A model generated the notes under the pieces. The model was not told the DNA's origin and made no database searches. It was given only the letters and a program-made list of their open reading frames with translations. 64,000 nt of DNA from Burkholderia sp. D-99 (lineage in GTDB: Bacteria > Pseudomonadota > Gammaproteobacteria > Burkholderiales > Burkholderiaceae), in contig NZ_JAAOXM010000002.1 in the NCBI RefSeq assembly GCF_011605345.1, forward strand, positions 1,302,001 through 1,366,000, given 5' to 3'. Both the position numbers and the translations under genes were made by a program. This document shows positions 10,401 through 17,614 of the stretch, piece after piece (the first letter of the stretch is position 1; each line of letters begins with the position of its first letter).

Positions 10401-10549
10401 GCGTGCGCGTCGAGGTCGACCGCCGCGTCGACGACGCCCGGCACCGCGGCCAGCGCCCGTTGCACACGGCCTGTGCAGCCGCCGCAATGCATCCCGTCGA
10501 CGCTCAGCTCGATCGTGTGCAGCGCTGCGGAGGCAAGTGATTCAGTCAT
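7463..10549 (-). CDS. copA: Copper-exporting P1B-type ATPase with four N-terminal heavy-metal-binding domains
   Basis: 1028-aa inner membrane pump that exports Cu(I) to the periplasm. Four HMA domains come first: CGGC near residue 22-25 and three CASC sites near 125, 210 and 290. The core follows, with the membrane motif CPC near 668, the phosphorylated Asp in DKTGT near 711, HPLARAV in the nucleotide domain and [10 protein letters not shown] in the hinge. HMA2 and HMA3 are identical over their first 36 residues from GMTC, a recent internal duplication; most bacterial CopA proteins have one or two HMAs. Start 10549 is chosen because AGGGA lies just upstream and the predicted transcript starts close to the alternative ATG at 10576. 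No cueR is nearby. Confidence 0.95.
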   Translation of the reverse strand: MTESLASAALHTIELSVDGMHCGGCTGRVQRALAAVPGVVDAAVDLDAHAATVTAQEAVDAAQLVEAVGAAGYRAAVRAPVLEVAAAAHAHPVDASPTPMAAAASTAGHPLPANRTVELDIDGMTCASCVSRVEKALAKVPGVTRASVNLATERATVDVTAGVSAAQLVETVKQAGYGATPTVTDARFTAFAPSSPAAPAPIELDIDGMTCASCVSRVEKALAKVPGVTRASVNLATERATVDAAPDITAARLAEAVKQAGYGATPVAGAAIPPAASTAPADLEFDIDGMTCASCVGRVEKALAAVPGVAHVSVNLATERASVHGAGALDAATLIAAVTTAGYRASLTAASSAGTTGGADAQPASAAQDPDARKRLEAIRERDLVIWSAVLSAPLVAPMLVEPFGIHLMPNGWQQLVLASIVQFGFGARFYRAAWHAVKARTGNMDLLVALGTSAAYGLSLWMLLRNPTDPGHLYFEASAVIVTLVRFGKWLESRAKRQTTDAIRALNALRPDRARVVEHGVERDVPLAQVRVGTRVGIRPGERVPVDGRIVSGRSHIDESLITGESLPVPKDDGDPVTAGSINGEGALVVETTAIGAETTLARIIRLVESAQAEKAPIQRLVDRVSEVFVPAILGIAVLTLVGWLIAGAGTETAILNAVAVLVIACPCALGLATPAAIMAGTGVAARHGVLIKDAQALELAQRTTVIAFDKTGTLTEGKPSVTAFEAVGVPHDEALALAAAVQRQSDHPLARAVVAAHDADVAARGSAVPSAVAADARAVAGRGVEARVGGQLLALGSTRWRDELGIAVPPALDARAAELERAGNTISWLMRADAPRTLLALIAFGDTVKPGARDAIAALSARGIASVLVTGDNRGSAAAVAASLGIGEVHAQVLPDDKARVVAELKRTHGGIVAMVGDGINDAPALAAADVGIAMATGTDVAMHTAGITLMRGDPALVADAIDISRRTYRKIQQNLFWAFVYNLVGVPLAALGLLNPVIAGAAMAFSSVSVVTNALLLRRWKGRAH

Positions 10550-10591
10550 GTCGGATTCCCTGAATGCGCGGCTCATGCCGCGAATGGATCC

Positions 10592-10622
10592 AGTATCAAC
10601 ATTCCCATAATGGGAAGGTCAA
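10592..10622 (-). promoter_or_regulatory. MerR/CueR-type copper-responsive promoter of copA
   Basis: On the minus strand: -35 TTGACC (10617-10622), a 19-bp spacer, and -10 GATACT (10592-10597). The spacer contains a perfect 7-1-7 dyad TTCCCAT-T-ATGGGAA (10602-10616). An over-long 19-bp spacer with a central dyad is the hallmark of promoters that MerR-family activators untwist, and TTGACCTTCCC is typical of CueR targets. The transcript should start around 10580-10585, 30-35 nt before the ATG at 10549. Confidence 0.88.
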
Positions 10623-10664
10623 GCGGTGGCAGCGCATGCCGATACACACAGGTTGTCACAACGC

Positions 10665-10704
10665 GGAAAAAACAATCGCCCGGATGTCAGACCGACATCC
10701 GGGC
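10665..10704 (-). terminator. Intrinsic terminator of hicAB
   Basis: Perfect 11-bp stem GCCCGGATGTC / GACATCCGGGC with a 5-nt loop (10678-10704). On the minus strand it is followed by GATTG and a T6 run. It lies 30 bp after the hicB stop and separates hicAB from the divergently facing copA promoter. Confidence 0.8.
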
Positions 10705-10733
10705 GGGTCGTGCCGTTGCGCTCGACTGCGCGA

Positions 10734-11057
10734 TCAGGCGCAGAGCTTTGCGCTCGCGAGACGATTCAGGCTGACGCCCTGCTCGGCGGCCTGGATCACC
10801 AGCGCGCGGTGTGCCTGCGGCGGGATGCGAACCTTGAATTCACCGCTGTAGGTGCGGTCGGCGATCGGCTCGGGCACCTTTTCTCCGTTTGCGGCCATGT
10901 CGCGAATGACATCGGCGACGAGCCGGCGAATACCGGCCAGCGCACCTTCCGGCGTTGCGTCGAGCCACGAAAGAGACGGGAACTCCGCGCACAGGCCAAC
11001 GTGCTCCCCGTCCTCCGGGGACCACGTTACGCGGTACGTAAAGTGGTCTTGAGTCAT
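10734..11057 (-). CDS. hicB: HicB-family antitoxin
   Basis: 107-aa protein. The N-terminal half is a degraded RNase-H-like HicB fold (YRVTWSPEDGEHVGLCAEFPSLSW, then ATPEGALAGIRRLV). The C-terminus is a ribbon-helix-helix-like DNA-binding end (GEFKVRIPPQAHRALVIQAAEQGVSLNRLASAKL). It would bind and neutralise the HicA mRNA interferase and, with it, repress the operon. The ATG overlaps the hicA stop by 4 bp, indicating coupled translation in hicA-hicB order. Confidence 0.9.
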   Translation of the reverse strand: MTQDHFTYRVTWSPEDGEHVGLCAEFPSLSWLDATPEGALAGIRRLVADVIRDMAANGEKVPEPIADRTYSGEFKVRIPPQAHRALVIQAAEQGVSLNRLASAKLCA

Positions 11058-11320
11058 GATTTCTGTTCCTTCAGTCGATCGATCGCGTCGAGGACCTGTC
11101 GCACCTGATAGGCCTTTGCTTTCCCGCGATCATTCTGGATATTCGCGCGAGGATCGCCTTGCCACGGTGTCTTGAAAATGGCATGGCTCGAACCGGATTG
11201 GCGGGCCGCTCCGAAATGCACCTCGCATACCTTGTACAGGTCGTTGAATCGCACGTTCGCGGGCTCGCGCCTCATGAGTTCGAGGACCTTCCATACGCTA
11301 GCCCTATCGAATGGTGTCAT
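11054..11320 (-). CDS. hicA: HicA-family toxin (mRNA interferase)
   Basis: 88-aa basic protein with the HicA double-stranded-RNA-binding-like pattern. A helix ends in REPANVRFNDLYKVCE, then GSSHAIFKTPW carries the catalytic-type histidine, and an IQNDRGKAKAYQVRQVLDAI tail follows. It would cleave mRNA when not bound by HicB. Two starts are possible, 11332 and 11320; both lie in a 28-bp palindrome. 11320 is preferred because family members begin only a few residues before the first helix. Overlap with hicB is 4 bp. Confidence 0.83.
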   Translation of the reverse strand: MTPFDRASVWKVLELMRREPANVRFNDLYKVCEVHFGAARQSGSSHAIFKTPWQGDPRANIQNDRGKAKAYQVRQVLDAIDRLKEQKS

Positions 11321-11335
11321 TAGTGACACCATTCG
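11308..11335. promoter_or_regulatory. Palindromic operator over the hicA start
   Basis: Perfect 12-bp inverted repeat CGAATGGTGTCA / TGACACCATTCG with a 4-bp centre. It covers both candidate hicA start codons. HicB-type antitoxins repress their own promoters by binding such palindromes, so autoregulation is the simplest reading. Confidence 0.75.
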
Positions 11336-11640
11336 TCAATCGACCAACCGGCCCCTGCGTTCGAGATTGTTTCGGCTTGAGCGTGTGTCGCCCGGGCATC
11401 TCTGATTTTGTTGCGAATCACCAGAACTATTTCGAATCTGTCGACAATTCACTACCGTTTGGTCGGCTATTCGGCATATTAGGGGATGCCCGTAGGCGCT
11501 ATGATACCGGCCTGACATCAGCGCCCGCCGTTATGGACCGTAGCAAAACGGTTATCCGGGCAGGCTGGGGTGCCTTGATTTCGCCATTCGCGCGTCGCAC
11601 AAGGCGTTAACTGAAAAGAACGATATTCGGCCAGTAATCG
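11336..11640. other. Intergenic stretch between hicA and the DUF1254 gene
   Basis: About 300 bp of lower GC than the neighbourhood. It must hold the hicA promoter (minus) and the promoter of the gene at 11641 (plus). I see no coding frame, tRNA or terminator that I would support. Confidence 0.5.
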
Positions 11641-13077
11641 ATGATTGAAAACCAGCAGGAATCAGTTGCCCTACGGCGCGTGTGCGCGTCGCTGGCCATG
11701 GCGGCGTTGCTAGCGGGGTGTGCATCGCAACCGGACGCAATCCAGCGGAAAACCGGCTGGATGCGCGCGGAAGTCGCCGACTCCTATGTATACGCGTATC
11801 CGCTCGTGCTGATGGACGTCGCGAAGGAGGCGGCGACGGGCGGTGACGGTGCGCAACCGGGGCAGGCGCCGCTCAACACGCTGCGTCACGCGCAGGCGCT
11901 GCCGCCCATCGGCGCGGTCAATCCGCCGCTGCCGGGCGTCGACACGCTGGACTCGACCGGCTGGCTCGACGTCGCCGCCGAACCGGTGATCGTCACGCTG
12001 CCCGATACACGCGGCCGCTACTGGGACGCACGCGCGCTCGACATGTGGACGAACGTGCTGTGGTCGTCGTCGAGCGTGGCCACACGCGGCGCACGCGGCG
12101 GCGCGCGATCGCAAACGATTGCCTTCGTCGCGAAGGACTGGCAGGGCACGCTGCCGAAGGGCGCGGTCCGGATCGACGTCCCGTCGGCCAACGCGTGGCT
12201 CGAAGTCCGGCTGCAGACGAGCGGCGGGCGCGACCTGACGAACGTGAAGAAACTGCAGCGCGCGATCCGTGTGGTGCCGCTGTCCGTCTACACGGGCGCG
12301 GCGCGCGGCGCGTCGGTCGCGGTCCATGCGGGCAGCGCGCCGTCCGAGGCGGTAAGCGGCGGCACGCCGGCCGAGCAGGTGGCCGCACTCGACCCGAAGG
12401 CGTTCTTCGCGCGCTTCGCGCAGGCGCTGCAGGACAACCCGGCGCCGGCCGACGACGCGCACGCGCAGGCGTTGCTCGGCGACATCGGTGTGTCGGCCGG
12501 CTATCCGGTGCTGTGGACGGGCGACCGCCTCGCGGCCGCGACGGCCGGCGTCGCCGAGGCGCGCGCGCGGCTCGCGACACCGCCGTCGAACCTGCTGAAC
12601 GCGAACGGCTGGAGCTGGATCGGCGATACGGCCGGCAAGTACGGTCAGGACTACACGCTGCGTGCGTACGCGGCCTACACGCAATTCGGCACCGCGACGC
12701 GCGACGACGAAACGCTCGCGGTCGTGCGTGTCGACAGCGACGGCCATCCGCTGAACGGTGCGAACCGCTACGTGCTGCATTTCGCGCCGGGCGCGCTGCC
12801 GCCGGTTCGTGCGTTCTGGACGCTTACGCCCTATACGACGAACGGCGCGCTGCCCGACGTCGGGTCGGCGCGCCGCTCGCTCGGCGATCGCGACCGGCTG
12901 CGCCGCAACCACGACGGCTCGATCGACGTCGTCGTGTCGGCGTCGCCGGGCGGCACGCATGCGGGCAACTGGCTGCCGGCGCCGCGCGCCGATTTCGCAC
13001 TCGCGTTGCGCCTGTACGCACCGAAGCCGCAGGCGAGCGACGGATCGTGGATGCCGCCCGTCGTCGTCCGGAAATGA
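11641..13077 (+). CDS. DUF1254/DUF1214 lipoprotein
   Basis: 478-aa protein with a lipoprotein signal peptide ending in the lipobox LLAGC (Cys near residue 27). A DUF1254 domain comes first (DSYVYAYPLVLMDVAKEAA; the DTRGRYWDARALDMWTNV strand), then a DUF1214 domain (GDTAGKYGQDYTLRAY, NRYVLHF, FWTLTPYTT, and a C-terminal NWLPAP followed by LRLYAPKP). The two-domain family is widespread in proteobacteria without an agreed biochemical role. It is probably anchored in the outer or inner membrane, facing the periplasm. It stands alone, 149 bp before the large DUF748 gene. Confidence 0.88.
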   Translation: MIENQQESVALRRVCASLAMAALLAGCASQPDAIQRKTGWMRAEVADSYVYAYPLVLMDVAKEAATGGDGAQPGQAPLNTLRHAQALPPIGAVNPPLPGVDTLDSTGWLDVAAEPVIVTLPDTRGRYWDARALDMWTNVLWSSSSVATRGARGGARSQTIAFVAKDWQGTLPKGAVRIDVPSANAWLEVRLQTSGGRDLTNVKKLQRAIRVVPLSVYTGAARGASVAVHAGSAPSEAVSGGTPAEQVAALDPKAFFARFAQALQDNPAPADDAHAQALLGDIGVSAGYPVLWTGDRLAAATAGVAEARARLATPPSNLLNANGWSWIGDTAGKYGQDYTLRAYAAYTQFGTATRDDETLAVVRVDSDGHPLNGANRYVLHFAPGALPPVRAFWTLTPYTTNGALPDVGSARRSLGDRDRLRRNHDGSIDVVVSASPGGTHAGNWLPAPRADFALALRLYAPKPQASDGSWMPPVVVRK

Positions 13078-13225
13078 ACGGATGACCGGCGGCGTTGTCC
13101 GACCGGCGGGCGCGACGGCGCCCGAATCCCGTACCGTCACCTCCTGAGCCTATACTTTCGGGATAGCGTGCGTGGCCGCCCGGTTCTCCGGTGCGGCCCG
13201 GCATCCATTCCCGAGGCATTCAAGC

Positions 13226-16200
13226 ATGGCAAGCGCAGACAAAGAAACCGTATCCTCGACCCTCCATGCCCTCGGTGGCGTTGCACGCTCGCGCCGGACC
13301 CGGCGCATCGGCATCGGCCTGCTGATCTTCCTCGTTCTTTTCGGACTGCTCGGATTCTTCGCGGCGCCGCCGCTGATCCGCCATATCGCAGAACAGCAGT
13401 TGAGCCAGCAGCTCGACCGGCCCGCGACGATCCAGCGCATCGCGCTGAACCCTTACACGCTGAACCTCGAGGCCGACGGCATCCATCTCGGCGACAAAGG
13501 CGGGCAGGGCGACTTCATCGACATCGCGAAGCTCATCGTGCGGCCGTCGTGGTCGTCGCTGTTCCGCGGCGCGCCGATCGTCAATGAAGTCCGCCTCGAC
13601 TCGCCGCGCTTCCATATCGTCCGCTACGATGCGCAGCGCTTCAATTTCACCGACCTGATCGAGAAATTCTCGACGCCGTCGCCCAAACCCGAAAGCAAGC
13701 CGACGCAGTTCTCGGTGTCGAACATCCAGGTCAACAACGGCCGGATCGATTTCGACGATCGTCTGCTGAACGAAAAGCACGTCGTCGACAACTGGACGCT
13801 CGGCATTCCGTACATCGCGACGCTGGCATCGAAGACCGACATCTTCGTCGAGCCGAAGCTGCGTGCGCGCTTCGACGGCAGCCCGATCTCGATCGACGGC
13901 AAGACCAAGCCGTTCGCGCAGTCGCGCGAATCGGAGATCGCGCTGAAGTTCGACCGCCTCGACGTGCCGAAGCTGATCTCGTACGTGCCGGCGAAGCTGC
14001 CGGTGGCCGTGACGAGCGGCCTGCTGAGCAGCGACCTCAAGGTCAATTTCGTGATGAGCGGCGAGACGCCCGCGCTGCGCGTATCGGGCACCGTCGACCT
14101 GAACGACGCGAAGGTGACGGACCACGCGGCCGCGCCGCTGTTCGCCGCGCGCGGCGTGCATGTCGCGGCGGCGAGCCTCGAGCCGCTGCGCAACGCGATG
14201 CACTTCGACGAGATCCGGATCGACCAGCCGGTGGTCGACCTGTCGCGCGACAAGCAGGGCGTGCTGAACGTCGAGAAGCTCGCCGCGCAGCCGCCGGCCG
14301 CATCGAACGCCGCCGAGGGCAAGCCGGCGGCGTCGGGCGCCGCGGGCGCTTCTGCCGCTGCAGAAGCCACCGCCAGCGGCGCAAAGGTCGAAGCCGACGC
14401 GAAGGAGGCGCCGCCGCTCGACCTGACGATCCGTCATTTTGCGATCGACGGCGGCACGGTCAACGTCGACGATCGCGTGCCGGCAACGCCGACCGCGCTG
14501 TCGCTCACGAAGCTCGCCGCGACGCTCGACGGTTTCTCGATGCAGGGCAAGACGCCCGCGAAATACACGCTGTCGACGTCGCTGTCGCGCGGCGGTGACG
14601 TGACGGCCGAAGGCGCATTCAATCTCGCGGAGAAGCAGGCCGACAGCAAGCTGACGGTCGCTGCCCTCGCGCTGCCGGCGCTGCAGCCATACCTCGGCGA
14701 GGCCACGCGTGCACGTGTGCTCGACGGCACGCTCGGCGCCACCGTCAACACGACGGCCGACTGGGGCAAGACGCCGCTCGCCGCGCAGGTCACCGACAGC
14801 ACGGTCAGCCTGAAATCGCTGAAGATCGCGACGCCCGACGCGAAGGCGCCCGCGATCGTGCTGCCCGACGCAAGCGCGAAGATCGCGAAGGTCGACGTGG
14901 CGACACGCATCGCGGAGATCGCGAGCGTCGACGTCAGCGGGCTCGCGCTCGACGTGCAGCGCCTGAAGGACGGCAAGATCGACCTCGCGGCGCTGGCCGA
15001 ACCGGCACAGGCGTCGGTGCCGAAGCGCACGGTCGCGCGCAAGGCCGAGGCCGCCGCGCCGTCGTGGCATTACCGGATCGATGCGCTGAACGTGAAGGAT
15101 GCGTCCGCGAACTTCACCGACCTGTCGACGCCGCGCCCGGTGAAGCTGGCGATCAAGCCGCTGGAACTGTCGGTGCAGAAGATCAGCGACGACATGACCA
15201 AGCCGCTGCCCGTGCAGTTGAAGGCGACGCTGAACCGCAAGGGCTCGCTGAACGTGACGGGCGACGTGACCGCGCAGCCGCTGAAGCTCGGCCTGAAGAT
15301 CAACGGCAACCGCCTCGACGCGGCCGCATTCGAGCCGTACTTCGGCAGCGCGCTGAACGCGACGATCGCCAGTGCGCTGCTCAACGCGCAGGGCAACCTG
15401 ACGTTCGCGCAGGTTAAGGACGCGCCGCGCGCGACCTATCGCGGCGACGTCGCGCTCGTCGACGTGCGGATGCTCGACAAGGCGACCTCCGACCCGTTCG
15501 CGGGCTGGCGCTCGCTTGCGCTGACGAACCTGAAGGCGAACTACGACGAGAAGGGCACCGACGTCGACGCCGCGCGCGTGACGTTCTCGAACTTCTACGG
15601 CCGCGTGCTGCTCGACGCGCAGGGGCGCCTGAACCTGAAGGACGTGGTCGCGAAGCAATCGGGCCCCGCACAGTCGCTCACGCGTGACGCGAGCAAGGGC
15701 GAGCCGGTGCCGCTGTCGCCGGGCATGACGCCTCCGGCTGCCGCCCAGGCCGCACAGCAGGCGTCCGCGCCGGCCGCCGCGTCGGCGACGGTCGTCGTGA
15801 AGGCCGCGACGCCGCCGCAGAACCCGGTGCGGATGCACTTCGGCGAGTTGCTGCTGCAGAACGGCCGTGTCACGTACACCGACAACTTCATCAAGCCGAA
15901 CTACACGGCGAACCTCGTCGCGATCAAGGGCACGGTCGGCGCGTTCGGCACGGATTCGACGACGTCCGCGCCGGTCGACGTCGCCGCGAACCTCGCGGGC
16001 AACGGGCCGATCTCGATCAAGGGTTCGGTGAACCCGCTGATCGAGAAGCCGGCGCTCGACCTCACCGCGACCGCACACGACATCGAGCTGACCAACCTGA
16101 CGCCGTATTCGGCGAAGTACGCGGGCTACCCGATCACGAAGGGCAAGCTCAACGTCGACCTGCACTACGAGCTCGCGAACGACCAGCTGAAGGCGAACAA

Positions 16201-17014
16201 CCACATCTTCATCGACCAGCTCACGTTCGGCGACCGGGTGGAGAACGACACGGCGACCAAGCTGCCGGTGAAGCTCGCGATTTCGCTGCTGAAGAACACG
16301 CGCGGCCAGATCGACGTGAACCTGCCGGTGTCGGGTTCGCTGTCGAATCCCGAGTTCAGTGTCGGCGGGCTGATCTGGCGCGCGGTGCTGAACCTGATCG
16401 CGAAGGCCGTCACGTCGCCCTTCTCGCTGCTCGCGCATGCGTTCGGCAGCGGCGGCGAGGATCTCGGCTACGTCGAATTCGCGCCGGGCTCGTACCAGCT
16501 CGACGATGCGCAGCAGAAGAAGCTCGACACCGTCGTGAAGATGCTGACCGAGAAGCCGTCGATCCGTCTCGACCTGATCGGCCGCGTCGACCCGGCGAAG
16601 GACACGTCGGGCCTCGGCGACGCGTACGTCGAGCGGCTGGTGCGCCAGCAGAAGCTGAAGGACGTGGTCGGGCAGGGCGAGAGCATCGACCCGATGTCGG
16701 TGAAGGTCGAGCCGGCCGAGTACAGCAAGTACCTGACGCGCGCGTACAAGGCCGCCGACTTCAAGAAGCCGCGCAACATGATCGGCTTGCAGAAGACGCT
16801 GCCCGATGCCGACATGAAGAAGGCGCTCGCCGACCATGCGCCGGCCGACGACAACGCGCTGCGTGCGCTCGCGCAGCAGCGCGCGCAGGCCGTGCGCCAG
16901 TACCTCGACGGGAAGATCGATTCGAGCCGCGTGTTCGTCGTCGCGCCGAAGCTCGATGCGAAGGGCATCGACGACAAGGGCGCGACCACCCGCGTCGACT
17001 TCGGCCTGCAGTAA
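13226..17014 (+). CDS. DUF748 (AsmA-like) envelope protein
   Basis: 1262-aa protein. One membrane helix lies near residues 32-52 (GIGLLIFLVLFGLLGFFAAPP), followed by a very long periplasmic body of beta-rich repeats typical of DUF748/AsmA-like proteins (for example HLGDKGGQGDFIDIAKLIVRP and EVRLDSPRFHIVRYDAQRF). Ala/Lys-rich linkers occur near residues 365-395 and 835-860. The C-terminus (FAPGSYQLDDAQQKKLDTVVKML) resembles an OmpA-like region. AsmA-like proteins are thought to form hydrophobic grooves that carry phospholipids between membranes; that role is inferred. Start 13226 puts the helix near the N-terminus. The antisense strand is fully open here but is a shadow. Confidence 0.88.
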   Translation: MASADKETVSSTLHALGGVARSRRTRRIGIGLLIFLVLFGLLGFFAAPPLIRHIAEQQLSQQLDRPATIQRIALNPYTLNLEADGIHLGDKGGQGDFIDIAKLIVRPSWSSLFRGAPIVNEVRLDSPRFHIVRYDAQRFNFTDLIEKFSTPSPKPESKPTQFSVSNIQVNNGRIDFDDRLLNEKHVVDNWTLGIPYIATLASKTDIFVEPKLRARFDGSPISIDGKTKPFAQSRESEIALKFDRLDVPKLISYVPAKLPVAVTSGLLSSDLKVNFVMSGETPALRVSGTVDLNDAKVTDHAAAPLFAARGVHVAAASLEPLRNAMHFDEIRIDQPVVDLSRDKQGVLNVEKLAAQPPAASNAAEGKPAASGAAGASAAAEATASGAKVEADAKEAPPLDLTIRHFAIDGGTVNVDDRVPATPTALSLTKLAATLDGFSMQGKTPAKYTLSTSLSRGGDVTAEGAFNLAEKQADSKLTVAALALPALQPYLGEATRARVLDGTLGATVNTTADWGKTPLAAQVTDSTVSLKSLKIATPDAKAPAIVLPDASAKIAKVDVATRIAEIASVDVSGLALDVQRLKDGKIDLAALAEPAQASVPKRTVARKAEAAAPSWHYRIDALNVKDASANFTDLSTPRPVKLAIKPLELSVQKISDDMTKPLPVQLKATLNRKGSLNVTGDVTAQPLKLGLKINGNRLDAAAFEPYFGSALNATIASALLNAQGNLTFAQVKDAPRATYRGDVALVDVRMLDKATSDPFAGWRSLALTNLKANYDEKGTDVDAARVTFSNFYGRVLLDAQGRLNLKDVVAKQSGPAQSLTRDASKGEPVPLSPGMTPPAAAQAAQQASAPAAASATVVVKAATPPQNPVRMHFGELLLQNGRVTYTDNFIKPNYTANLVAIKGTVGAFGTDSTTSAPVDVAANLAGNGPISIKGSVNPLIEKPALDLTATAHDIELTNLTPYSAKYAGYPITKGKLNVDLHYELANDQLKANNHIFIDQLTFGDRVENDTATKLPVKLAISLLKNTRGQIDVNLPVSGSLSNPEFSVGGLIWRAVLNLIAKAVTSPFSLLAHAFGSGGEDLGYVEFAPGSYQLDDAQQKKLDTVVKMLTEKPSIRLDLIGRVDPAKDTSGLGDAYVERLVRQQKLKDVVGQGESIDPMSVKVEPAEYSKYLTRAYKAADFKKPRNMIGLQKTLPDADMKKALADHAPADDNALRALAQQRAQAVRQYLDGKIDSSRVFVVAPKLDAKGIDDKGATTRVDFGLQ

Positions 17015-17073
17015 GCAGGCCATCCGCCGCCGCTGCGTCCGTTCCTCCGTTCGGGCGCGGCGGCGTGCTTCCT

Positions 17074-17298
17074 TCAGCGCGCGGCGATCGCCGGTTCTTC
17101 GCGCTTGCCCAATTCCTTCTTCGCGGCCAGCGGCAGACGCGCGTCGTCCCACTGCGCCAGCCATTCGAGTTCCTTCGCCGTGAACACCTGTCCGTAGTTG
17201 CGCAACGCGTACTGCAACGCGTCGACGACGTGGTGGCGAATGATTTCGGGGGTGCGTGCATCGTCCAGCACGAACCGGAGGGCTTCCAGGGTCGACAT
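17074..17298 (-). CDS. Small 74-aa protein, function unknown
   Basis: ATG at 17298, TGA at 17074. The protein starts MSTLEALRFVLDDARTPEIIRHHV, is helical and acidic at first and has a Lys/Arg-rich C-terminus; no signal peptide or membrane span is seen. I recognise no family. It is supported by codon use, a clean start with GGAGCACGAGT upstream, and the AGGGAAAACCCT element 17 bp before the ATG, which it shares with the 51-aa gene at 6265. Convergent with the DUF748 gene; a GC-rich hairpin (17025-17065) lies between their stops. Confidence 0.72.
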   Translation of the reverse strand: MSTLEALRFVLDDARTPEIIRHHVVDALQYALRNYGQVFTAKELEWLAQWDDARLPLAAKKELGKREEPAIAAR

Positions 17299-17314
17299 AC
17301 TCGTGCTCCGGGTC

Positions 17315-17326
17315 AGGGAAAACCCT
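17315..17326 (-). promoter_or_regulatory. AGGGAAAACCCT element before the 74-aa gene
   Basis: Third copy of the 12-mer found twice at 6199-6240, here 16 bp upstream of the start codon at 17298. Its position so close to the ATG would suit a repressor site, a transcription start region or a 5-prime leader hairpin. The rest of the 317-bp gap up to the phosphatase gene at 17615 shows no coding frame. Confidence 0.55.
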
Positions 17327-17614
17327 TTATCACACGCCAATAGTCGCGCGCCAAGCCGGAAAAAAAATCGCGCGGCGGGTGACGCCGCGGACGAATTGAC
17401 CGATGCACCGGCGCGGTGCCCGCAGGTGAGCGCGCCCGTCGCAACGTGCGCCAGGCCACCTTGCATTGCGACCGGCTCGTGTCACTTGCGATTGGTTACG
17501 TTTGACAGAAAACAGAAAGCCCCGCTTCATGCGAGCGCCCCACGATCCGGCGATATTTTGCGCGCCTGATGGCAAGTCACGCAGTTCAACATCAATCGAT
17601 GAGGTGGGGTAATC

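Noticed and set aside
17025..17065. GC-rich hairpin between DUF748 and the 74-aa gene as a terminator
   Set aside because: The stem is low-complexity GCC/GGC sequence with no T-run in either direction, so it is not listed as a terminator.
13220..17164. 1314-codon open frame on the minus strand opposite the DUF748 gene
   Set aside because: The plus strand encodes a known family with signal/TM and domain patterns. The minus frame has no motif, is Arg-rich and is explained by high GC and codon bias.
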